Source: Clostridia bacterium
GTDB taxonomy: Bacteria; Bacillota; Clostridia; Oscillospirales; Acutalibacteraceae
Assembly (NCBI GenBank): GCA_017461625.1
Contig: JAFTXJ010000014.1
Coordinates: 44,710-108,709 of the forward strand
Direction of reading: 5' to 3'
Length of the DNA stretch: 64,000 nucleotides
In this document: piece by piece, positions 58,319-64,000 of the stretch
Layout of the letters: every line of letters starts with the position of its first letter
Numbering within the stretch: position 1 is the first letter of the stretch
The notes under the pieces: generated by a model
Told to the model about the DNA's origin: nothing
Databases searched by the model: none
The model's input: the letters and a program-made list of their open reading frames with translations, nothing else
Program-made: the position numbers and the translations under genes

Positions 58319-58406
58319 TCACGAAATGTGAAAAAAGTCAATAAAAAATTCACAAAATGTGTTGACAAAGTGAAAAAAGGGTGCTATCATAAGTACACAG
58401 TTCGTG
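58319..58406. promoter_or_regulatory. Divergent CI/Cro control region with three CAC-N5-GTG operators
   Basis: Operators: O1 TCACGAAATGTGA (58319-58331) inside the repressor promoter spacer; O2 CACAAAATGTG (58351-58361) next to the -35 of the rightward promoter; O3 CACAGTTCGTG (58396-58406) just after it. The rightward promoter is TTGACA (58362-58367), 17-bp spacer, TATCAT (58385-58390). The layout is that of a phage immunity switch. Confidence 0.75.
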
Positions 58407-58426
58407 AACAGAAGGGAGGTTTTACG

Positions 58427-58642
58427 ATGAATAAAATGATTATGGCTAAGCGATTGACCGATGCAAGAGGTGACAGGAGCAGGGAAACCGTTGCTTCTGA
58501 AGTAAAAATCAGCGTTTCAGCGCTTGCAATGTATGAAACAGGTCAGCGTGTGCCAAGGGATGAAATTAAGGTGGCTCTTGCAGAATATTATGGTTTAAGC
58601 ATAGAGTTTCTTTTTTTTGCCTCACAAGTACACAGTCCGTGA
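58427..58642 (+). CDS. Cro-like XRE helix-turn-helix protein
   Basis: 71 residues from the ATG at 58427 (GGGAGGT upstream). KRLTDARGDRSRETVASEVKISVSALAMYETG is a Cro/CI-type helix-turn-helix. As the first rightward gene opposite the repressor it is positioned as Cro. Its last codons contain a fourth operator (58631-58641). Confidence 0.85.
   Translation: MNKMIMAKRLTDARGDRSRETVASEVKISVSALAMYETGQRVPRDEIKVALAEYYGLSIEFLFFASQVHSP
58631..58641. promoter_or_regulatory. Fourth CAC-N5-GTG operator overlapping the end of the Cro-like gene
   Basis: CACAGTCCGTG lies within a 21-bp near-copy (one mismatch in the first 20) of the O3 region at 58391-58410. Confidence 0.6.
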
Positions 58643-58679
58643 ACAATCCCACACCAAAATCAACAGGAGGTGAGAAAAG

Positions 58680-59003
58680 TTGTTTAGAGAAAGATTACCA
58701 CGTATCGAAATATACGGGCATCAAACCGGAGATAAAGGCACGGTTACTGATGTTTATATTGATGGTAAAAAAATAGACCAGGTTTCAGCTGTTAGATACG
58801 AATGTCAAGCCGGGAAATTTACGACTGTTTCGATCGACTTCTTGACAGACGATGTGACTATTGTTGAGCCGGATATGGAACTTAGAGAAAATAATTCTGG
58901 AGGTTTTGCAAAATATCATCGAGATTGGATAGTACCGCTACCGACAATGATAGGACCGATGCAAAGATTGAGAGAATTATTGAGACGTTGGCTTTCAGAT
59001 TAG
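58680..59003 (+). CDS. Hypothetical element protein
   Basis: 107 residues from a TTG start behind AGGAGGTGAGAAAAG. The N-terminal two-thirds is beta-rich (DKGTVTDVYIDGKKIDQVSAVRYE). No family recognised; likely a phage accessory protein. Its last 120 bp overlap the end of an oppositely oriented gene. Confidence 0.65.
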   Translation: MFRERLPRIEIYGHQTGDKGTVTDVYIDGKKIDQVSAVRYECQAGKFTTVSIDFLTDDVTIVEPDMELRENNSGGFAKYHRDWIVPLPTMIGPMQRLRELLRRWLSD

Positions 59004-59232
59004 GGTGTCTGAATTCATAAAACTTTAGTCCTTCGTAGGTTACAACTGGATTTGAAATATCCATGATAATGGCGTTAGTTATAGAACGATTAACTTTTAA
59101 GCCGAGTACATATCCGTTGCTGTCGCAAGCTGCGGCGTGTTCTAAAAGGTTATTCGGAATTGGTTTGTTGTGAAGAATACACTTTATGACTTTACGCATA
59201 CCTTTTTCAAATAACCAAGTTCTAATGTACAT
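58882..59232 (-). CDS. Hypothetical small membrane protein of the element
   Basis: 116 residues, credible ribosome binding site (AAGGATGTGAAATT). The N-terminal part (VIKCILHNKPIPNN, GLKVNR, VVTYEGLKFYEF) vaguely resembles YjcQ-like winged-helix phage proteins; the C-terminal part has one membrane helix (VSIILSIFASVLSLSVAVL). Convergent and overlapping with the gene at 58680. Confidence 0.5.
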   Translation of the reverse strand: MYIRTWLFEKGMRKVIKCILHNKPIPNNLLEHAAACDSNGYVLGLKVNRSITNAIIMDISNPVVTYEGLKFYEFRHPNLKANVSIILSIFASVLSLSVAVLSNLDDILQNLQNYFL

Positions 59233-59297
59233 AATTTCACATCCTTAGTTTTTTCACAATTATAAACAAACGAAAGGGCAAAATGCAACACCAAAGT

Positions 59298-59398
59298 AAA
59301 AAACCGCCTGAAGCTGGCACTTCAGACGGCAGAAAGGAGATTTGAACATCAATAGTTCAACCACAATCATATTGTAATTCAATTCTCCGACTTTGTCA
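59298..59398 (-). ncRNA. Candidate minus-strand small RNA in the element
   Basis: On the minus strand TTGACA (about 59393-59398), 17-bp spacer, TACAAT (about 59370-59375), then about 70 nt with a hairpin TTGAAC-tattgat-GTTCAA and a terminator CCGTCTGAAG-tgccag-CTTCAGGCGG plus six T (59298-59329). A 35-codon frame starts near the transcription start but has no ribosome binding site. Confidence 0.5.
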
Positions 59399-59448
59399 AG
59401 TATAGGACAAATCTAAATGTTCATATCGTAAAACAAGGAGGAGATGAT

Positions 59449-59640
59449 ATGGCAAACAAAATTACATACACTTGCTTTGTTGAGTATCACGACACAGGCG
59501 AGGTCAAGCCGTTGGCAGACCTGCCGCAAAAAGAGCGAGACCGTCTCGGAACACTTTGGGGAGAGCGAATGGCAAAAACCTTTTCAGAGTATTTTTCACA
59601 GCATCCTCAGGAATTTGAACGGCTCTGCAGTAACAGTTAA
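59449..59640 (+). CDS. Small hypothetical phage-type protein
   Basis: 63 residues behind a strong AAGGAGGAGATGAT site. Composition and position fit small early phage genes; family not recognised. Confidence 0.65.
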   Translation: MANKITYTCFVEYHDTGEVKPLADLPQKERDRLGTLWGERMAKTFSEYFSQHPQEFERLCSNS

Positions 59641-59652
59641 ACCCATCCTTCG

Positions 59653-59764
59653 TCCTGCTCGATGTGCTTCGGGGTCGTTTCCCCCGATTGCTTCACATTA
59701 ATTACAAAAAATAAAATATCAGATTCCATTCTTTAACACCGACCCCGAGGTGCTTCAGGCAGGA
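59653..59764. repeat. Long-range inverted repeat between small element genes
   Basis: TCCTGC (59653-59658) pairs with GCAGGA (59759-59764) and CGGGGTCG (59670-59677) with CGACCCCG (59740-59747), leaving a 62-nt AT-rich loop. Possible RNA structure in the rightward transcript. Confidence 0.5.
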
Positions 59765-59783
59765 TGAGGAGAAAGGACAAGCT

Positions 59784-59978
59784 ATGCCAAAGAATAATAA
59801 TAACGAAAAGCCGGAACATTTCCCGGCACGGTGCAGAAAGTGCATATATCACACCACTTATCCAACAGAGATGTGTGAATACATCATAATAACGGGCGAA
59901 CCGAGAATTGACCCCATAGACAACCACTGCACCAAATACAAAGGAAGGAAGAGAAAACGCAAAAATGAACTACAGTGA
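59784..59978 (+). CDS. Small cysteine-rich phage protein
   Basis: 64 residues. CRKCIYHTTYPTEMCEYI...DNHCTKYKG has four spaced Cys that could bind zinc, a common type in clostridial phages. It follows GAAAGGA and overlaps the helicase gene by 14 bp. Confidence 0.65.
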   Translation: MPKNNNNEKPEHFPARCRKCIYHTTYPTEMCEYIIITGEPRIDPIDNHCTKYKGRKRKRKNELQ

Positions 59979-61470
59979 CTTCTTAGATACAAAGATATGT
60001 GTTGCTGAAGATAGCGGATTTGAAGTTTCTGATGATGAGATAAGTGAAGCCCTGAAACCGCATCAGCGTGAAGCAGTCAAATGGGCTTGTAAAGGCGGTC
60101 GCAGGGCATTGTTTGAAAAGTTCGGCTTAGGCAAAACAATTCAGGAGCTTGAATATTGCCGCCTTGTTTTAAAACATAACGGCGGTCGTGCTTTGCTGAT
60201 TTTGCCGTTAGGTGTAAGACAGGAATTTACACACGATGCAGTTGAGCTTTTGCATATCGACCCACCTCAATATGTCAGAAATATGAAAGAGATTGAAGAA
60301 TCATCGGCAGATATATGTATGACAAACTATGAGCGAGTGAGAGACGGTGATATTAACCCTCAGTTTTTCACCTGTGTTTGTCTTGATGAAGCGGCCGTGC
60401 TTCGCTCTTTTGGTAGCAAAACATATCAGACTTTTTTGCCAAAATTCAAAGGTATTAAATACAAGCTTGTTGCAACGGCAACACCTGACCCTAACAAATA
60501 CAAAGAAATTATACATTATGCCGGATATCTTGAAGTAATGGACACGGGACAGGCTTTAACGAGATTCTTCAAGCGTGACAGCACAAAAGCAAACAACCTG
60601 ACTTTATACCCTCATAAAGAAGAGGAGTTTTGGCTATGGGTGTCATCGTGGGCTCTTTTTCTGTCAACTCCGTCTGATTTAGGATTTCCTGATGAAGGTT
60701 ACAAGTTGCCTGAAATGGATATCAGGTATCACAAGCTCAGTTCGGATATCACACAAACCGAAGACCGAAAGACAGGACAGTTAGCTATTGAAATGGATGT
60801 TGCACAAGGGCTTACTTCTGCTGCAAGAGAGAAAAGAAACAGTCTTGATATGAGAATTGCAAAGATGAAAGAGATTGTTGATTCTTCACCTGATGACCAT
60901 TTTATTTTATGGCACGATCTTGAAGATGAACGCCGGGCAATTAAAAAGGCATTGCCCGAGGCTGTGGAGGTTTACGGTACACAGGACCTTGAGCTCAGAG
61001 AAAAGAATGTTATTGACTTTGCAAACGGCAAAATCAGATTGCTTGCCACTAAAAAGGAAATCAGCGGACAGGGTTGCAATTTTCAGAAATACTGTCACAG
61101 GGCAATTTTTGTTGGAATCGATTACAGATTTAATGATTTTATACAGGCAATCCACAGAATATATCGTTTCTTGCAAACAAAACAGGTAATTATCGACATT
61201 ATTTACACAGAGAATGAAAAAAGCATTCTTGACGAACTTCTCGCAAAATGGGAACGATTTAATTATCAGTCTGAAAAAATGTCCGAGCTTGTTCGAAAGA
61301 ACGGTATCAGCACAACAACTATTATTGAAAAAATGCAGAGAAGTAAAGGAGTTGAGAGAGTGAAGGTTCAAGGAACTAATTATACGGCTGTGCTCAATGA
61401 CTGTGTTTTAGAAACACAGCAAATGGAAAGTAACTCCGTTGATTTAATTCACACATCAATGCCTTTATAG
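59965..61470 (+). CDS. SF2 DEAD-type helicase, truncated at the start of a methyltransferase domain
   Basis: 501 residues. Helicase domain 1: LKPHQREAVKWA, Walker A FEKFGLGKT, Walker B-like VCLDEAA, and TATPDP. Helicase domain 2: HFILWHDLEDE, EISGQGCNFQ and a Q-x-x-H-R-I-Y-R motif. The C-terminus reads TAVLNDCVLETQQMESNSVD and then HTSMPL-stop. In related phage proteins this segment opens a DNA methyltransferase domain, which is missing here. The following bases (61469-61552) are the in-frame tail of another lost ORF, suggesting a deletion. Helicase activity may persist. Confidence 0.85.
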   Translation: MNYSDFLDTKICVAEDSGFEVSDDEISEALKPHQREAVKWACKGGRRALFEKFGLGKTIQELEYCRLVLKHNGGRALLILPLGVRQEFTHDAVELLHIDPPQYVRNMKEIEESSADICMTNYERVRDGDINPQFFTCVCLDEAAVLRSFGSKTYQTFLPKFKGIKYKLVATATPDPNKYKEIIHYAGYLEVMDTGQALTRFFKRDSTKANNLTLYPHKEEEFWLWVSSWALFLSTPSDLGFPDEGYKLPEMDIRYHKLSSDITQTEDRKTGQLAIEMDVAQGLTSAAREKRNSLDMRIAKMKEIVDSSPDDHFILWHDLEDERRAIKKALPEAVEVYGTQDLELREKNVIDFANGKIRLLATKKEISGQGCNFQKYCHRAIFVGIDYRFNDFIQAIHRIYRFLQTKQVIIDIIYTENEKSILDELLAKWERFNYQSEKMSELVRKNGISTTTIIEKMQRSKGVERVKVQGTNYTAVLNDCVLETQQMESNSVDLIHTSMPL

Positions 61471-61552
61471 TTAAGCAAGGCGATGAAATTATCGGCTTTT
61501 TCGATATAGGCGCTGTTCAGTTTATTTATTTAACAAAAAGCAAGGAGAAATA
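61469..61552 (+). pseudogene. Tail of a lost small ORF downstream of the helicase truncation
   Basis: The frame shifted relative to the helicase reads VKQGDEIIGFFDIGAVQF and runs to a stop just before parB-like gene's start, with no start codon of its own. It looks like the 3' remnant of a small protein joined to the cut helicase gene. Confidence 0.5.
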
Positions 61553-61555
61553 ACA

Positions 61556-62848
61556 ATGTCAAATATTCAGTATATCGCAGTAGAAAAAATAACACCGCAT
61601 CCCGGCAACCCACGCAGAGAGTTGGGGGACTTGACCGAGCTTGCGGCAAGCATTAAAGAATCGGGCATATTTCAAAATTTAACAGTCGTTCCCTTTGAAG
61701 ACGGTTACCGTGTTGTAATCGGACACCGCAGGTTGGCGGCTGCCAAGCTGGCAGGGTTAACGGAAGTTCCCTGCACCGTGTCTGATATGGATGAGCGCAA
61801 GCAGGCAGCAACAATGATTCTTGAAAATATGCAACGCTGTGATTTAACCGTGCGTGAACAGGCGGAAGGCTTTCAGATGATGCTTGATTTAGGACACACG
61901 AAGGATGAAATTTCAGAAAAAACAGGTCTTTCAGCATCAACAGTATACCGCAGATTGAAGCTCCTTGAACTCGACAGAGACGGATTTATTCAGGCGACGG
62001 ACAGGGGAGCAACACTTTCAGATTTTGCCGAGCTTGATAAAATCAAGGACACTAAAGTTAAAAACAAGCTTCTTGATTCTATCGGCACAAATAATTTCCG
62101 GTTTGACCTTAGACAAGCTATACAGAAGCAAGATGACGATGAACAGTTTGCAAAGTGGAAAACATACCTTGACAGCTTTGCAACTGAGGTCAAGTCACAG
62201 ATGGATTATGAAAGGGTTGAATGGCTGAGTGTATATTCAACTGACCCACCCGAAACAATCCCCGAAGATGCTGACAAGGTTGAATATTACTACTACCTCA
62301 GCAGATATGATTCGAGCTTGCTTAAAAAGCGTGTTGATAACGGTAAATCACCTGAACAGATAGAGCGTGAGCGTAAAGAACAGGAACGCAAGACCCTTAG
62401 TCAGAAGTTGAGCGATGTTTGCGAAACAGCAAGAGCGTTGCGCCGAAATTTCGTCAGAGAGTATACGGGCAAAAATGAACATTTGAAAATACTTATAGAA
62501 TACTACACCAAACATATAATGTTTAATTCACACTGGACTGATGTGGATGAGGAAGATATGGCAGAAATCTGCTCCATTGAGCTCCCGGAAGATGACGAAC
62601 AGTGGGAAGAGATACTTACTGCAGAGCTCAGTAAGCTCAAGCCGAGAACAATTCTCCTTGCATACATATTCTTATTGAGATTTGACGAGGGAAACGGAAT
62701 GAAACCATACGATTATTACAATAGATTCAGCAGTAGCAAAGACCTTGAAGATTGTTATTCACTTCTCAACGAGCTTGGTTATCAGATGTCTGATGAAGAG
62801 AAAAAACTGCTTGACGGTACCCACGAGCTTTATGTGAAAGGGGAGTAA
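61556..62848 (+). CDS. ParB/RepB-family nucleoid or partition-like protein of the element
   Basis: 430 residues. The N-terminal ParB domain shows ITPHPGNPRRELGDLTELA and VIGHRRLAAAKLAGL; a helix-turn-helix (LSASTVYRRLKLLEL) follows, then a helical C-terminal part. Phage and mobile-element ParB-like proteins bind DNA and may act as CTP-dependent clamps; no ParA is adjacent. The start follows AAGGAGAAATAAC. Confidence 0.88.
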   Translation: MSNIQYIAVEKITPHPGNPRRELGDLTELAASIKESGIFQNLTVVPFEDGYRVVIGHRRLAAAKLAGLTEVPCTVSDMDERKQAATMILENMQRCDLTVREQAEGFQMMLDLGHTKDEISEKTGLSASTVYRRLKLLELDRDGFIQATDRGATLSDFAELDKIKDTKVKNKLLDSIGTNNFRFDLRQAIQKQDDDEQFAKWKTYLDSFATEVKSQMDYERVEWLSVYSTDPPETIPEDADKVEYYYYLSRYDSSLLKKRVDNGKSPEQIERERKEQERKTLSQKLSDVCETARALRRNFVREYTGKNEHLKILIEYYTKHIMFNSHWTDVDEEDMAEICSIELPEDDEQWEEILTAELSKLKPRTILLAYIFLLRFDEGNGMKPYDYYNRFSSSKDLEDCYSLLNELGYQMSDEEKKLLDGTHELYVKGE

Positions 62849-62850
62849 TT

Positions 62851-63192
62851 ATGGCAGAGAAGATTATTATACTTGCCGAAATAGGCAAGCCGTACGCTCT
62901 TACAATTAAGGGTGAAACAATTCCGGTGCGAAATCTTGAGGCTCTTGTAATTGGCAAAATAAAAGAGCTGCCGGCATTGATTGACGGCACGGTCCTTGTG
63001 TTTGGTAAAGATGCCAAGCGTTACGGTATGGGCATCAACGACAAAGCAACAAATCTTGTTAAATCAGATGTAACAGAAGCAATTTACGGCAAAGCGATTT
63101 GGTGCAGAGTTGCAAACGGTCATTTTTGCGGCTTTGAAGAAAGTAGCACCGCCGAACTGCTTAAAACCCTCAACAAGGAGGATGTGCAATGA
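62851..63192 (+). CDS. Hypothetical element protein
   Basis: 113 residues, 2 nt after the ParB-like gene and behind AAAGGGGAG. Mixed alpha/beta protein (PYALTIKGETIPVRNLEALV); family not recognised. Translationally coupled to the next gene by an ATGA overlap. Confidence 0.6.
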   Translation: MAEKIIILAEIGKPYALTIKGETIPVRNLEALVIGKIKELPALIDGTVLVFGKDAKRYGMGINDKATNLVKSDVTEAIYGKAIWCRVANGHFCGFEESSTAELLKTLNKEDVQ

Positions 63193-63713
63193 GCAAGAGA
63201 GAAAAGAAAAAGCTTAAGAGAATTCGCAAGGTGTTTGACATTATTGAAGATATATCATTGTTAATATCTTTTTTAGGTGTCTTGGGTTTAATTACGGTTA
63301 GCGGCCTTTTAATGGGTTGCTGCTGTTCTTCTTGTGCTGAGGTTGAATTTTATAATCCCGACAAGACTTATAATTACTCAAATAAAGTGATGTTTGTTGA
63401 AAGTGGAATAAAGCTCTCTGACGGCACCTTTTATTATATTCCTTTGGGCTATTACAACACCGAACCTCCTGAAAGTGATAACGATTGGTACACAGTAAGA
63501 ATAAAAGCCTATGATGATATTTACAAAATGACATCAAAATGGACAACGTCTCTTACGTATCCTGCCTCAATTTTTTCGGTGCTGACCGAAACGGCAGAAA
63601 AATATAACCTTTCTTTGCATTGGGCAAACAACAACTATTACCCACTTACAAAACCACCCACACCCTCAGAGTTTATAGAAATTCTCTATAACTACACACA
63701 ACACCGGGAATAA
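63189..63713 (+). CDS. Hypothetical membrane protein of the element
   Basis: 174 residues. A basic N-terminus, one membrane segment (about 22-45, LLISFLGVLGLITVSGLLMG) and a CCCSSC cysteine cluster precede an extracytoplasmic domain. Family not recognised. Last rightward gene before the element's terminators. Confidence 0.65.
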   Translation: MSKREKKKLKRIRKVFDIIEDISLLISFLGVLGLITVSGLLMGCCCSSCAEVEFYNPDKTYNYSNKVMFVESGIKLSDGTFYYIPLGYYNTEPPESDNDWYTVRIKAYDDIYKMTSKWTTSLTYPASIFSVLTETAEKYNLSLHWANNNYYPLTKPPTPSEFIEILYNYTQHRE

Positions 63714-63719
63714 CCCGAA

Positions 63720-63757
63720 TCCCTCATCTGACCACAGGTGAGGGGGATTTTTTTGTC
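63720..63757 (+). terminator. Terminator of the rightward element operon
   Basis: CCCTCATCTG-acca-CAGGTGAGGG followed by GATTTTTTT. Confidence 0.85.
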
Positions 63758-63796
63758 GGTGCTTACAAATCTTTACAATGTGACAGTGATATTAAA

Positions 63797-63836
63797 ATAA
63801 AAGGAGCTGGCAGTTTTGATTCTGCCCGCTCCTTAT
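63797..63836 (-). terminator. Element-borne terminator facing cotJB-cotJC
   Basis: On the minus strand AAGGAGCGGGCAG-aatcaaaa-CTGCCAGCTCCTT followed by TTATTTT. It lies just inside the element and would stop transcripts coming from cotJB and the cut cotJC. Confidence 0.8.
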
Positions 63837-63837
63837 C

Positions 63838-63867
63838 TTATATCCTTTTACAACCCAGTCCACCATA
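63838..63867. other. attR junction of the intervening element
   Basis: Arm TTATATCCTTTT (63838-63849), 10 bp, then core CCACCATA (63860-63867). The arm is a perfect inverted complement of the arm at 53961-53972. Confidence 0.88.
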
Positions 63868-63951
63868 TTGACTGATAATTATCTGTGCATATTTGGGGTT
63901 GGGGTTAGAGATTTTAACAGGGAATTGAAGCTTTTTTTCATAAACAAACAT
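63838..63951 (-). pseudogene. cotJC: cotJC, N-terminal part (split by the intervening element)
   Basis: Starts at 63951 behind GAAGGAGG and gives MFVYEKKLQFPVKIS, then NPNPKYAQIIISQ (28 codons), before the core. This is the conserved N-terminus of CotJC. As it stands it continues nine codons into the element (YGGLGCKRI) and stops. Joined at the core to 53444-53956 it restores SQYGGPDGELG in frame. Confidence 0.92.
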
Positions 63952-64000
63952 CAGCAACCGCCTCCTTCATAATCCCACGGCCATGGATTTTTGAGCCATC
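63951..64000 (-). CDS. cotJB: cotJB, C-terminal end (partial, runs off the window)
   Basis: The last 15 codons read WLKNPWPWDYEGGGC and stop with TGA overlapping the cotJC ATG (TGATG). The PWPWDYEGG ending and the position before cotJC fit CotJB, a small spore-coat protein encoded with CotJC. Confidence 0.8.
   Translation of the reverse strand, partial: WLKNPWPWDYEGGGC

Larger units (their letters stand above)
53949..63867. mobile_element. 9.9-kb phage-derived intervening element in cotJC
   Basis: The element is bounded by two copies of CCACCATA that are 9,911 bp apart. Its left edge carries the C-terminal part of cotJC and its right edge the N-terminal part plus cotJB. It contains a large serine recombinase, a CI/Cro-type switch, a truncated helicase, a ParB-like protein and small genes, but no recognisable capsid, portal, terminase, tail or lysis genes. 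It is comparable in concept to the skin element in sigK or SPbeta in spsM of Bacillus; whether it is excised during sporulation is inference. Confidence 0.9.

Noticed and set aside
58307-58426. Longer form of the Cro-like gene starting at 58307
   Set aside because: The extension covers the divergent operators and the rightward promoter; the ATG at 58427 has a good ribosome binding site.

Overview
The window reads as a chromosomal segment of a low-GC, gut-type, spore-forming Clostridia (Oscillospiraceae/Ruminococcaceae-like). This rests on strong AAGGAGG ribosome binding sites, a CIRCE-controlled groESL operon, T-box and ZTP (pfl) riboswitch leaders, many cytoplasmic glycoside hydrolases with GPH-family sugar transporters, BspA-type surface proteins and a cotJBC spore-coat locus. 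The taxon is inferred from gene content only.

Layout. 0-8 kb: a PhnP-like metallo-hydrolase, two duplicated endonuclease/exonuclease/phosphatase (EEP) proteins, a BspA-like surface protein behind a structured leader RNA, and fhs under a ZTP riboswitch. 8-10.5 kb: an orphan RHS toxin tip with a putative immunity gene and an RHS relic, embedded in dispersed repeats. 10.5-12.9 kb: leuA, fused to an AraC-type DNA-binding domain and preceded by a T-box. 13-33.4 kb: glycan use (GH78, CE4, NhaC-type antiporter, GPH transporter plus GH5, GH2) and a divergent cluster of aldolase and aminotransferase facing FGGY kinase, GPH transporter and metallophosphoesterase. 33.5-45 kb: envelope and housekeeping genes (YdcF-like, GT2, GH29, acyl-CoA synthetase, aminotransferase, NrdR, GroES/GroEL). 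45.5-53.4 kb: an XRE regulator facing a second BspA-like protein that carries a possible cysteine-peptidase domain, a second GH29, a nucleotide-sugar epimerase, an SGNH hydrolase and an esterase.

53.9-63.9 kb: a complete phage-derived element of about 9.9 kb sits inside cotJC. The C-terminal part of cotJC lies at its left edge and the N-terminal 28 codons at its right edge, next to the end of cotJB. Both junctions share an 8-bp core (CCACCATA on the + strand). Joining them restores an in-frame CotJC of about 198 residues, and the reconstructed attP carries a perfect 12-bp inverted repeat. The element has a large serine recombinase, a CI/Cro-like switch with four CAC-N5-GTG operators, a truncated helicase, a ParB-like protein and small genes, but no capsid, terminase, portal, tail or lysis genes that I can recognise. 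It looks like a reduced 'skin-like' intervening element in a sporulation gene. This and the LeuA-AraC fusion are the two strongest observations. Next come two RNAs of shared architecture (2162-2377 and 22617-22760), one of them with mutually exclusive terminator and antiterminator pairings.
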